From positions 82,285 to 146,284 of the forward strand of contig CACMDB010000005.1 of the NCBI GenBank assembly GCA_902612325.1: a stretch of 64,000 bases of DNA, read 5' to 3'. Each line of letters opens with the position of its first letter. Within the stretch, counting starts at the first letter, position 1. A model generated the notes under the pieces. The model was given only the letters and a program-made list of their open reading frames with translations. It searched no databases and was not told the DNA's origin. The DNA comes from an uncultured Pelagibacteraceae bacterium. Lineage in GTDB: Bacteria > Pseudomonadota > Alphaproteobacteria > Pelagibacterales > Pelagibacteraceae. The translations under genes were made by a program, and so were the position numbers. Positions 1 through 7,940 of this stretch are shown piece after piece.

Positions 1-164
1 AATGCATTTGGATAATCTATAACACCATGTTGCATATCAATTGTAAGCGAGTCCCAACCTTGATGAGACATTACTTCCGCTGAAAAAGAACTAGGAATTT
101 GTAACCAGCCATTAATTATTTGCTCACCATCTCTCATCATCTTTTTTATTTTATTTGGCCTCAT
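1..164 (-). CDS. HpcH/HpaI-family aldolase, N-terminal fragment (runs off left edge)
   Basis: Reading the minus strand from ATG at 164 gives 54 codons with no stop before the window edge, so only the N-terminus is present. The motif GWDSLTIDMQHGVIDY matches the first beta-alpha unit of class II HpcH/HpaI (2-keto-3-deoxy acid) aldolases, which split 2-keto-3-deoxy sugar acids or related compounds into pyruvate plus an aldehyde. The start lies 2 nt beyond the end of the upstream aldehyde dehydrogenase gene, so the two are almost certainly co-transcribed, and the dehydrogenase could oxidise the released aldehyde. The substrate cannot be set from this fragment. Confidence 0.75.
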   Translation of the reverse strand, partial: MRPNKIKKMMRDGEQIINGWLQIPSSFSAEVMSHQGWDSLTIDMQHGVIDYPNA

Positions 165-165
165 T

Positions 166-1608
166 TTAAGATTTCAATCCAAGGTGAGTGAATTTTATAT
201 TAAGATAATCTTTAATTGCCATTGAACCACCTTCACGTCCATATCCAGTTTGTTTAATTCCGCCAAAAGGTGCCTCAGCTATCGCAACTGCAGGAGTATT
301 AACCGCTACAGTACCAGTTTCCATTAATTCTGAAGCTCTGTGAGCTTTGTCCATAGAATTTGTATAAATATAACTACATAATCCTAAGTCATTATCATTA
401 GCTCTCTCAACTACTTCATCAAAAGTTTTAAATGACAACATTGGAACTAATGGACCAAATGGTTCTTGTTTCATTATTGTAAAATTGTCCTTTACATTGT
501 CAAAAACTGTTGGCTCATAAAAATATCCTTTGTTAAAACCTTGAGGTCTTTTTCCACCCAATAAAACTTTTGCTCCTTCCTTTTTAGTTGTTTCAACTAA
601 TTCTTCAATTTCTCCTAATCTTTTTGCAGTTGTTAGAGGACCTAACTGAACTCCTTCATCTAAACCATTACCAATTTTTAATTTTTTTGTTCTTTCAATA
701 AACGCATTAATGAATTCGTCTTTTTTATTTTCTTGTATATAAAATCTGTTAGGTGAAATACAAACTTGACCATTATTTCTAAATTTTGCAGTAATTGCCA
801 TATCTGCAACTTTATTTATATCAACATCATCAAAAACTATAAAAGGTGAGTGTCCACTAAGCTCCATAGTAACTCTTTGAACTTTGTCTGCGGCCTTTTT
901 TAAGATTAATTTACCCACTCTTGTTGATCCAGTAATAGAGACCTTTTTAATAATATCAGACTCTAACAACTCATTTGAAATACTTTCAGGGTCTCCTGAT
1001 AATAAGTTTACAACTCCAGGAGGGACTCCCGCTTCTTTACAAATATCTACTAACTCCATTACTGTTCCTGGAGTAATCACATCAGGCTTACAAATTACTG
1101 AACATCCGGCAGCTAATGCTGTTGAAATTTTTCTTGCTGCTAGAATTAAAGGAAAATTCCATGGCACTAAAGCTGCTACAACTCCAACTGGCTGATAATA
1201 AACATGAACTCTGGTATCTGGAAATCGACTTTCGACTGTTTGTCCATAAATTCTTTTTGTTTCTTCAGCATTCCACTCAAATATATCAGCAGCCCCACCA
1301 GTTTCGCCAATTCCCTCTGCTAAAGGTTTTCCAACTTCAATCGTTAACCATTTTGCTAAAACATCTTGTTTTTTTCTTAAAAGATCAGCAATTTTTCTAA
1401 TAATATATGATCTCTGCCAAGGTAAAGTGTTTTTCCAAACTTCCAAACCTTTCTCTGCAGATTTAAGAGCTTTTTGAACATCTGCTGAAGACGCTTTAGA
1501 CGCTTGGCCAATAATTTCTTCCGTAGCAGGATTTATAACATCGTAAGTTTCTTTTTTTTCCGCTTGTTGCCACTTACCATCTATGAACTGCCCAAATTTA
1601 CTATACAT
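166..1608 (-). CDS. NAD(P)-dependent aldehyde dehydrogenase (succinate-semialdehyde dehydrogenase-like)
   Basis: The 480-aa product has the normal length of the aldehyde dehydrogenase superfamily and should oxidise an aldehyde to an acid with NAD(P)+. The general-base Glu lies in MELSGHSP (E249) and the nucleophilic Cys in NNGQVCISP (C283); their 34-residue spacing is typical. PWNFPL and GSTRVG, the cofactor-binding signatures, are also present. The reading frame is open upstream to 1719, but the family normally begins near MYSKFGQFIDGKW, so ATG at 1608 is chosen; this leaves a 54-bp divergent gap to iolD. Sequence style resembles GabD-type enzymes. With the adjoining aldolase gene, a role on a sugar-acid-derived semialdehyde is a reasonable inference. 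Confidence 0.88.
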   Translation of the reverse strand: MYSKFGQFIDGKWQQAEKKETYDVINPATEEIIGQASKASSADVQKALKSAEKGLEVWKNTLPWQRSYIIRKIADLLRKKQDVLAKWLTIEVGKPLAEGIGETGGAADIFEWNAEETKRIYGQTVESRFPDTRVHVYYQPVGVVAALVPWNFPLILAARKISTALAAGCSVICKPDVITPGTVMELVDICKEAGVPPGVVNLLSGDPESISNELLESDIIKKVSITGSTRVGKLILKKAADKVQRVTMELSGHSPFIVFDDVDINKVADMAITAKFRNNGQVCISPNRFYIQENKKDEFINAFIERTKKLKIGNGLDEGVQLGPLTTAKRLGEIEELVETTKKEGAKVLLGGKRPQGFNKGYFYEPTVFDNVKDNFTIMKQEPFGPLVPMLSFKTFDEVVERANDNDLGLCSYIYTNSMDKAHRASELMETGTVAVNTPAVAIAEAPFGGIKQTGYGREGGSMAIKDYLNIKFTHLGLKS

Positions 1609-1662
1609 AATTTTTATTTTATGGTTAATTAAGCGAAATTTTAAGAGAATATATCTACAATT

Positions 1663-3507
1663 ATGAAAAAAATAAAGCTTACATGTGCTCATGCAATTGT
1701 AAAGTTCCTGACTTCTCAAAAAATTCTTATCGATGGTAAAAAAGAACCTTTATTCGCTGGTGCTTTTGGAATATTTGGTCATGGTAATGTAGCTTGTTTA
1801 GGACAAGCTTTAGAGGAAAATAAAGATAAACTTCCAACTTATAGAGGTCATCATGAGCAAAACATGGCTTTAACAGGAATTGCTTACGCTAGAGCAAAAA
1901 GAAGAAAACAAGTATTTGTAGCAACAAGTTCTGTAGGTCCTGGTTCTACAAATATGGTAACAGCTGCAGCAGTTGCGATGAGTAATAGACTGCCAATTTT
2001 ATTTCTTCCGGGTGATACTTACGCAAATAGGATGCCTGATCCAGTTTTACAACAAGTAGAACATTTTAATAATCCAGGAATTACTCAAAATGATGCTTTT
2101 AAACCAGTTACAAAATATTTTGATAGAATAACCAGACCAGAACAAATTTTACAAACATTTCCCCAAGCAGTACAAGTTTTAGTAGACCCGGCTGATTGTG
2201 GTCCAGTATGCATATCTTTATGTCAGGATATACAAGGAGAAATTTTTGATTATTCTGAGGATTTTTTTAAAGAAAAAATCCACAATATACGAAGACCAAG
2301 ACCTGATGATTTTCAAATTAAAGAGGCAGCTGAAAAAATTAAAAAATCAAAAAATCCAATCATAATTTCTGGTGGAGGTGTTTTTTACTCAGATGCAATG
2401 GAGGAACTTTCTACTTTTGCAGTTAAACACAATATACCTGTAACACAAACTGTAATGGGTTATTCTTCTATGAAAAGAGATCATTCTCATTTTTTAGGAC
2501 CTATTGGAGGTTTAGGAGGAAAAGCAGCAAACAACTTTGCAAAAAAAACTGATTTAGCGATTGCTATTGGAACTAAGTTAGGAGATTTTACAACCGGGTC
2601 ATGGTCCAATTTTGAAAATCCAAATTTTTCATTAGTATCAATTAATGTTGCAAGATTTGATGCTAGTAAGCATATGGCACAATCAATTATTGGAGATGCA
2701 AAAGTTTCTCTAAATGAACTATCACAAGCTTTAGGTGATTGGAAAGCATCCGAGGAATGGCATAAAAAATCCAGAGATGAACTTAAATCTTGGAATGAAT
2801 ATGTTGATAAAGAAAGTGGACCAACTAATCAAAAACTCCCAAGTTATGCTCATGCAGTTGGTGCAATTTATAGAAACTCTGATCCAAGTGATATTGCTGT
2901 CACTGCAGCTGGAGGTTTGGTAGGTGAAGTTGTTCAAATTTGGAGACCGAGAGAACTTAATACTCATGAAACAGAGTGGGGCTTTAGTTGTATGAGTTAT
3001 GAAATTTCTGGAGCTTTAGGAATTAAAATGGCCAACCCAAACAAAGAAGTTATAACATTTGTAGGTGATGGATCATATTTACTTTATAATTCGGATATAT
3101 ATTCATCTGTAATAACTAATAATAAACTTATTGTAATTGTCTGTGATAATGGTGGTCACGCTGTCATTAATAGACTTCAATTATTTAAAGGTGGAAAAGA
3201 ATTTAATTGTTTATTTGAGAGTTCAAATGTTTCAAATTTAGTAAAAGTAAATTTTGCAAAACATGCAGAAAGTATGGGGGCAAAGTCTGAAGAGGTAAGT
3301 TCTATCAGTGAATTAGAGGAAGCCTTCAAAAGAGCGAAGAAATCAAAAGTAACTTACGTTATTTCAATCAAAACTCATTCATATCAATGGCTTGAAGGAT
3401 CAGCTTATTGGGAAAGTCCAACATTAGAAATTCCCAAAACTAAGGAAAACGAAAAAGCTCTAAAATTACACAAAGAAGGTAAAGCAAAACAAAGACAGGG
3501 AGTATAA
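1663..3507 (+). CDS. iolD: 3D-(3,5/4)-trihydroxycyclohexane-1,2-dione hydrolase (ThDP-dependent, IolD family)
   Basis: The 614-aa protein has the three-domain layout of ThDP enzymes: a PYR domain with the activating Glu in RGHHEQNM (E65), a central Rossmann-like domain, and a PP domain with the Mg/ThDP motif starting GDGSY near residue 468. The long N-terminus with FGIFGHGN and the phrase TVMGYSSM are typical of IolD, which opens the inositol-derived cyclic diketone to 5-deoxy-glucuronate. It is divergent from the aldehyde dehydrogenase gene and leads a tight run with the dehydrogenase and ROK genes that follow. No iolB, iolC, iolE or iolG orthologue is obvious in the window, so the pathway may be completed elsewhere or this enzyme may act on another cyclic polyol. 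Confidence 0.85.
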   Translation: MKKIKLTCAHAIVKFLTSQKILIDGKKEPLFAGAFGIFGHGNVACLGQALEENKDKLPTYRGHHEQNMALTGIAYARAKRRKQVFVATSSVGPGSTNMVTAAAVAMSNRLPILFLPGDTYANRMPDPVLQQVEHFNNPGITQNDAFKPVTKYFDRITRPEQILQTFPQAVQVLVDPADCGPVCISLCQDIQGEIFDYSEDFFKEKIHNIRRPRPDDFQIKEAAEKIKKSKNPIIISGGGVFYSDAMEELSTFAVKHNIPVTQTVMGYSSMKRDHSHFLGPIGGLGGKAANNFAKKTDLAIAIGTKLGDFTTGSWSNFENPNFSLVSINVARFDASKHMAQSIIGDAKVSLNELSQALGDWKASEEWHKKSRDELKSWNEYVDKESGPTNQKLPSYAHAVGAIYRNSDPSDIAVTAAGGLVGEVVQIWRPRELNTHETEWGFSCMSYEISGALGIKMANPNKEVITFVGDGSYLLYNSDIYSSVITNNKLIVIVCDNGGHAVINRLQLFKGGKEFNCLFESSNVSNLVKVNFAKHAESMGAKSEEVSSISELEEAFKRAKKSKVTYVISIKTHSYQWLEGSAYWESPTLEIPKTKENEKALKLHKEGKAKQRQGV

Positions 3508-3512
3508 CCCTA

Positions 3513-4673
3513 ATGAGCAAAGTATTTAAAGTTGGCTTAATTGGCTGTGGTCATATCGCAGAAACATATTTCAGAGCTCACAAATATTTCAAAAATTTTA
3601 AAATTATTAAATGTGCAGACGTTAAAGAAAAAGCAGCTAAGAAATGTGCTAAAATTTACAAAATTAAAGCAGTTTCGGTAAGTAATTTACTTAAAGATAA
3701 ACAGGTTGAAATAATATTGAATCTAACCCCTCCAAAAGTTCATTACCAAATTGCAAAAAAGTCTTTGTTAAATGGAAAACATGTGTATTCAGAAAAACCA
3801 CTAGCAATAAATCTAAAAGACGGAAAAGAATTACTTAAGCTCTCAAAAAAAAAGAAATTATACTTAGGAAATGCCCCAGATACTTTTCTCGGAGGAGGTA
3901 ATCAAAAATCTAAAGAATTATTAGAAGGTAAAAGTATCGGTAAAGTAAATTTAGGTAATGCGATTTTTGCTTTTCCAGGGGTTCAATCTTATCATCCAGA
4001 CCCAGAACCATGGTTTGCAAAAAAAGAAGGCGGTCCAGTAATTGATATGGGACCTTATTATCTCACAGCATTAGTAAATTTATTAGGTCCAGCAAAAGAG
4101 GTAAAAGCGGCAAGTTTAATGAAAGGTTCACGATTTAGAACAATTGGTATTGGTCCCAAAAAGGGAAAAAGAATTAAGGTAGAATGTCCAACTACATATT
4201 TCACAACAATTATATTTAAAAATGGAAGTATTATAAGACTAACTTTATCTTTTGATGTTATAGCCCATCAAAGAAATCATATTGAACTTTATGGAACCAA
4301 AGGTTCAATGATTGTGCCAGATCCTAATATGTTTGGTGGTTCAGTATATTTATGTAAAAAATTAGGAAGCCCATGGAAAGAATTTAAAACAAATCGTATG
4401 CCTTTAGGAAAAATTAATATTAGAACTCAAAGTTCTAGAGCAAATGAGTCACCTACTAACGCTAATTACAGAGGAGTTGGTCTTGCAGAAATGGCTTATT
4501 GTATTGATAAAAAAAAGATACATAGATGCAATGGAGAAGTATCTTTGCATGTTCTTGACTTGATACAATCAACTATGCAATCTGCTAAAACAAATAAACC
4601 AATTAGACTTAGTACAACATGCAAAATTCCAAAACTTTTTATTAATAAAGAAATAAATAAATTAATGAGATAA
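3513..4673 (+). CDS. Gfo/Idh/MocA-family NAD(P)-dependent dehydrogenase
   Basis: The 386-aa product starts with a Rossmann fold (GLIGCGHIAETYFRA, residues 8-22) and has the family signature SEKPLAIN, with the catalytic Lys of the EKP motif, then the alpha/beta C-terminal domain (GGPVIDMGPYYL). Members oxidise or reduce sugars and cyclitols, including inositol. It begins 5 nt after iolD and ends 3 nt before the ROK gene, so all three are one transcript. Inositol or scyllo-inositol dehydrogenase activity would fit the context, but substrate residues cannot be assigned by eye. Confidence 0.85.
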   Translation: MSKVFKVGLIGCGHIAETYFRAHKYFKNFKIIKCADVKEKAAKKCAKIYKIKAVSVSNLLKDKQVEIILNLTPPKVHYQIAKKSLLNGKHVYSEKPLAINLKDGKELLKLSKKKKLYLGNAPDTFLGGGNQKSKELLEGKSIGKVNLGNAIFAFPGVQSYHPDPEPWFAKKEGGPVIDMGPYYLTALVNLLGPAKEVKAASLMKGSRFRTIGIGPKKGKRIKVECPTTYFTTIIFKNGSIIRLTLSFDVIAHQRNHIELYGTKGSMIVPDPNMFGGSVYLCKKLGSPWKEFKTNRMPLGKINIRTQSSRANESPTNANYRGVGLAEMAYCIDKKKIHRCNGEVSLHVLDLIQSTMQSAKTNKPIRLSTTCKIPKLFINKEINKLMR

Positions 4674-4676
4674 AAT

Positions 4677-5579
4677 ATGCAGATTGGTATTGATCTTGGG
4701 GCAAGTAAAATAGAGTATGTGTTATTAGATGATGTTGGCAATGAGCATCATAGAGAAAGAACCGAAGTTCCAAAAAATTACAAAGATACATTATCAATAA
4801 TAAAAAAAATAGTTATCGAACTTGAGCGTAAAGCTGGTAAAGAATTACCAGTGGGTGTATGTCATCCAGGGATTCATTCTATTCAAACAGGACTAGTTAA
4901 AAATGCGCCTAATTCTTTTTGGATAAATGGCAAACCTTTACAAAGAGATTTACGTAGTGAGATTGGTAAAGAAATTTATTGTGAAAATGATGCAAACTGT
5001 TTTGCTTTATCAGAAGCAATAGATGGTTCTGGAAAACATTATAAAATAGTTTTTGGGGTAATTCTTGGATCTGGTGTTGGAGGCGGTTTAGTTATAGATA
5101 AACGAATTGTTAATGGGCCTAATGGGATTACTGGAGAATGGGGACATAATCAAATACCGAGTGCTTGTATTGAAGGTGTTCAAATAAAAAAAACTAATTT
5201 AAGAGCTGGAGAAATAGAGAACTTTGTTGCAGGTATAGGTATTTCTAAAGCGTTCAAAAACGAGTTTAAAAAAGATTTATCTGCCCAGAAGATATTTGAG
5301 ATGCATAGAAAACTTGATTTAGATGCAGAAAAATTAATTGATAAATATAAAGATCAACTCGCTATGTCTTTGGCTACTGTTGTTAACATTATTGACCCAG
5401 ATGTTTTTGTTTTCGGGGGCGGGGTATCTAACGAAATAAATTTTTTAGATGAAATTAAACAAAAAATGAAAAAATTTGTAGCCGGAGGTGAATTTGAGGG
5501 GACTTTTTTAAAACCCAAATTTGGTGATGCAAGCGGTGTTCGGGGTGCAGCTCGATTAGCAAGAACCACAAATTATTGA
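4677..5579 (+). CDS. ROK-family protein (sugar kinase type) lacking the usual zinc cysteines
   Basis: This 300-aa ROK-family protein has the N-terminal phosphate-binding strand MQIGIDLGASK, the catalytic region CENDANCFALSEA with the conserved Asp, and GVILGSGVGGGLV. Family members phosphorylate glucose, fructose, N-acetylmannosamine and similar sugars. After the conserved GEWGH, most ROK kinases carry a CxCGxxGCxE zinc cluster; here the sequence goes on as NQIPSACIEG and later LRAGEIENF, with only one of those cysteines. Length and the ATP-binding parts otherwise look intact. It starts 3 nt after the dehydrogenase gene and no DNA-binding domain is fused, so a kinase is likelier than a repressor. 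The substrate is unknown. Confidence 0.82.
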   Translation: MQIGIDLGASKIEYVLLDDVGNEHHRERTEVPKNYKDTLSIIKKIVIELERKAGKELPVGVCHPGIHSIQTGLVKNAPNSFWINGKPLQRDLRSEIGKEIYCENDANCFALSEAIDGSGKHYKIVFGVILGSGVGGGLVIDKRIVNGPNGITGEWGHNQIPSACIEGVQIKKTNLRAGEIENFVAGIGISKAFKNEFKKDLSAQKIFEMHRKLDLDAEKLIDKYKDQLAMSLATVVNIIDPDVFVFGGGVSNEINFLDEIKQKMKKFVAGGEFEGTFLKPKFGDASGVRGAARLARTTNY

Positions 5580-5639
5580 CTAGTGAAGAAAATTCATTTA
5601 CTACAAATGAGCTAATTATTAAAGTCTAGGAAGAGAAAT

Positions 5640-6488
5640 ATGAAATTGTGTAGAATAGGTAGTGTTGGAGAAGAAAAACCAGCAATCATAGATAGTGAAA
5701 ACAATTACCGAGATTTGTCATCAATAATTAATGATTTTAACCCTGACACATTGAATTTTGATACATTAGAAAAATTGAAAAAAACTGATATTTCAAGTTT
5801 ACCAAAGCTTGATTCAAATTCTAGAATAGGTGCATGCGTCTCTAACCCAGCAAAATTTATTGGTATTGGTTTGAATTTCAAAGATCATGCTGAAGAACAA
5901 AATTTGCCAATACCAAAAGAACCGATTATTTTCTCAAAATTCACTAGTTGTATTACTGGACCAAACGATCCTATCATTGTTCCTAAAGGATCAAATCATA
6001 CTGATTGGGAAGTTGAAATTGGTTTTGTAATAGGAAAAAAAGCTATAAATGTTAGTATTGAAAACGCCTTAGATCATGTTCTTGGTTTTTTTCTAGTTAA
6101 TGATGTGAGTGAAAGAGATTTTCAAAAGAATAGAGGTTTAACTTGGGATAAAGGAAAGGGTTTTGATACTTTTGGTCCAATAGGCCCGTTCATAGTTACT
6201 ACAGACGAATTACCAGACTATCAAAATTTAGATATGTTTTTAGATGTAAATGGGAAAAGGATGCAGACTGGAAATACAAGTAAAATGATTTTTGATATTA
6301 AAACTTTAGTTTCTTATATGAGCTCGTGTATGAGCTTACACCCTGGTGATATTTGTTGCACTGGGACGCCTCCAGGTGTTGGAGAGAATATGAAGCCACC
6401 TCAGTTTTTAAAAGGTGGAGAGGAAGTAGTTTTAGGCATAGATAAACTTGGTGCTCAAAAACACCACGTTGTTCCTTACAAGGAATAA
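5640..6488 (+). CDS. Fumarylacetoacetate hydrolase (FAH) family hydrolase
   Basis: The 282-aa protein has the FAH C-terminal catalytic domain: GIGLNFKDHAEE, DWEVEIGFVIG with metal-binding acidic residues, VNDVSERDFQ, FDTFGPIGPF, and GDICCTGTPPGVG. Family members cleave C-C bonds of acylpyruvates or hydrate 2-keto-enoates. The N-terminal extension of about 70 residues is that of the 2,4-diketo-3-deoxy-L-fuconate/rhamnonate hydrolase subgroup. With an HpcH-type aldolase and a semialdehyde dehydrogenase nearby, a sugar-acid pathway is the best inference. A 60-bp gap separates it from the ROK gene and it is preceded by a ribosome site (aggaagaga). Confidence 0.85.
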   Translation: MKLCRIGSVGEEKPAIIDSENNYRDLSSIINDFNPDTLNFDTLEKLKKTDISSLPKLDSNSRIGACVSNPAKFIGIGLNFKDHAEEQNLPIPKEPIIFSKFTSCITGPNDPIIVPKGSNHTDWEVEIGFVIGKKAINVSIENALDHVLGFFLVNDVSERDFQKNRGLTWDKGKGFDTFGPIGPFIVTTDELPDYQNLDMFLDVNGKRMQTGNTSKMIFDIKTLVSYMSSCMSLHPGDICCTGTPPGVGENMKPPQFLKGGEEVVLGIDKLGAQKHHVVPYKE

Positions 6489-6507
6489 TATAAATTTTAT
6501 TTATTAG

Positions 6508-7215
6508 ATGTTAGAAATTTTTATTGCTTTAGGCGCGGGTTTGATAAGTTTTTTATCGCCATGTGTATTACCATTAATACCTGGTTATATCTCTTATATT
6601 TCTGGTACTTCATTAAATGAGTTAACAGAAAAAAAAAATATAAACATAATTCCTATCATTCTTTTTACTATTGGTTTTTCAATTGTTTTTATTATTTTTG
6701 GCGCTGCTTCAACTTTTTTAGGCCAAGTATTATTACAAAATTCCAATGAATTAAGAATTGGTGCTGGATTAGTAATCTGTATTTTATCTTTACATTTAAT
6801 TGGAATTATAAATTTAAAATTTTTGAATTATGAAAAAAGACTTCACACAAATAGTAACACTAATTTTTTTAGTCCAATATTAATTGGTATGGCTTTTGCT
6901 TTTGGTTGGACACCATGCATAGGCCCTATTCTTGGATCAATCTTAGCACTTGCTTCAACAGAAGAGAGTATTAACAGAGGTATTATACTTTTATCATTTT
7001 ATTCTTTAGGTCTTGCGTTACCATTTATTTTGTCGGGTTATTTAATTCAAAAATTTTTAATTTTTTCAAAAAATTTCAAAAAGAACATTAATTTAATTTC
7101 AAAAATTGGTGGTGTAATATTATTAATTACCGGTATATTAATATTAACAAATCAGTTACAAGCATTAGGTTATTATTTACTTAACATATTTCCTTTTTTG
7201 CAAAACTTTGGATGA
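6508..7215 (+). CDS. ccdA: CcdA-type transmembrane thiol-disulfide transporter
   Basis: The 235-aa, all-membrane protein has about six hydrophobic helices and the two paired motifs of the CcdA/DsbD-beta family, LSPCVLPLIPGYIS near the N-terminus and GWTPCIGPILG near the middle. The two prolines-flanked cysteines carry electrons from cytoplasmic thioredoxin across the membrane to apo-cytochrome c or periplasmic thioredoxin-like proteins. Length is right for stand-alone CcdA. It lies 19 nt after the FAH gene, and no cytochrome c maturation genes are adjacent in this window. Confidence 0.88.
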   Translation: MLEIFIALGAGLISFLSPCVLPLIPGYISYISGTSLNELTEKKNINIIPIILFTIGFSIVFIIFGAASTFLGQVLLQNSNELRIGAGLVICILSLHLIGIINLKFLNYEKRLHTNSNTNFFSPILIGMAFAFGWTPCIGPILGSILALASTEESINRGIILLSFYSLGLALPFILSGYLIQKFLIFSKNFKKNINLISKIGGVILLITGILILTNQLQALGYYLLNIFPFLQNFG

Positions 7216-7221
7216 TTGATT

Positions 7222-7806
7222 ATGAAGATTTATCAAATTGACTCAAGCGCTAGAAAAGAGGGATCGACCTCAAGAGCTTTAGCTAAAAAGTTACTTGAAA
7301 AAATTAAAAAACCTGAAGATGAGGTTATATATAGAGATCTAAATGAAGAAATGGTTTTTGTGAGTGGTTTAACAGAATCTGGAATGAATATTGATGAAAA
7401 AGACCAAAATGAAAATCACAAAAAAATGTTTGAGCTCTCTAATCAACTCGTCAAAGAACTTAAAGAGAGTGATATTATAATTATTTCAGCACCAATTTAT
7501 AATTATGGTCCTCCTGCAACTTTAAAAGCTTGGTCGGATTTGGCAGCAAGAATTGGAGAAACATTTAAATTTAAACCTAATGGCAGAAGAGAAGGTTTGT
7601 TAAAAAATAAAAAAGCTTATTTAGTAATTACATCAGGAGGTACTAAGTTAAATAGTAATGAAGATTTTTTAACTCCTTGGTTGAAATTTATTTTGAATTT
7701 CTTTGGTATTGAAAAAGTTGAGACAATCAGTGCGGATCAAATGGCTCTAGATTATGAAAAATCAATTAAAGAAGCTCACGCACAAATTGATAAAATAAAA
7801 CTATAA
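7222..7806 (+). CDS. FMN-dependent NADH:quinone oxidoreductase / azoreductase-like flavoprotein
   Basis: The product belongs to the flavodoxin-like fold 2 family. MKIYQIDSSARKEGSTSRALAK is the start, of which SSARxxxS binds the FMN phosphate, followed by SAPIYNYGPPATLKAW and ITSGG. AzoR-type enzymes reduce quinones with NADH in two-electron steps, protecting the cell from quinone stress; the azo activity is mostly a laboratory trait. A TTG two codons upstream (7216) is in frame, but ATG at 7222 gives the family's usual first residue. It follows ccdA by 6 nt. The active substrate is not known. Confidence 0.8.
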   Translation: MKIYQIDSSARKEGSTSRALAKKLLEKIKKPEDEVIYRDLNEEMVFVSGLTESGMNIDEKDQNENHKKMFELSNQLVKELKESDIIIISAPIYNYGPPATLKAWSDLAARIGETFKFKPNGRREGLLKNKKAYLVITSGGTKLNSNEDFLTPWLKFILNFFGIEKVETISADQMALDYEKSIKEAHAQIDKIKL

Positions 7807-7869
7807 TCAATTTAAATTAATTTCGAAATTTTGATTTATTCTTTTCTAATTCAATAAAATAAATTAATA

Positions 7870-7940
7870 TGTCCAAAGGGGTGTCTTAACAGACTGAGAT
7901 TAAACCCTATGAACCTGTCCGGTAATTCAGAAAGGGAACA
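7870..7940 (+). promoter_or_regulatory. TPP riboswitch (THI-box)
   Basis: The conserved THI-box blocks occur in order: GGGGTG at 7878-7883, CTGAGA at 7894-7899, ACCC at 7904-7907, GAACCTG at 7911-7917, CGG/TAAT at 7920-7925 and AAGGGAACA at 7932-7940. TGTCC at 7870-7874 can pair with GGGAACA to close stem P1. The final block is also the only Shine-Dalgarno-like stretch and the start codon follows at once, at 7941. This points to translational control, with TPP binding masking the ribosome site of the downstream symporter. It is shorter than the textbook element in the P3 arm. Confidence 0.93.

Noticed and set aside
884..1195. Open frame of 103 codons on the plus strand opposite the aldehyde dehydrogenase gene
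   Set aside because: It lies fully inside a gene with clear catalytic motifs and shows only antisense codon patterns.
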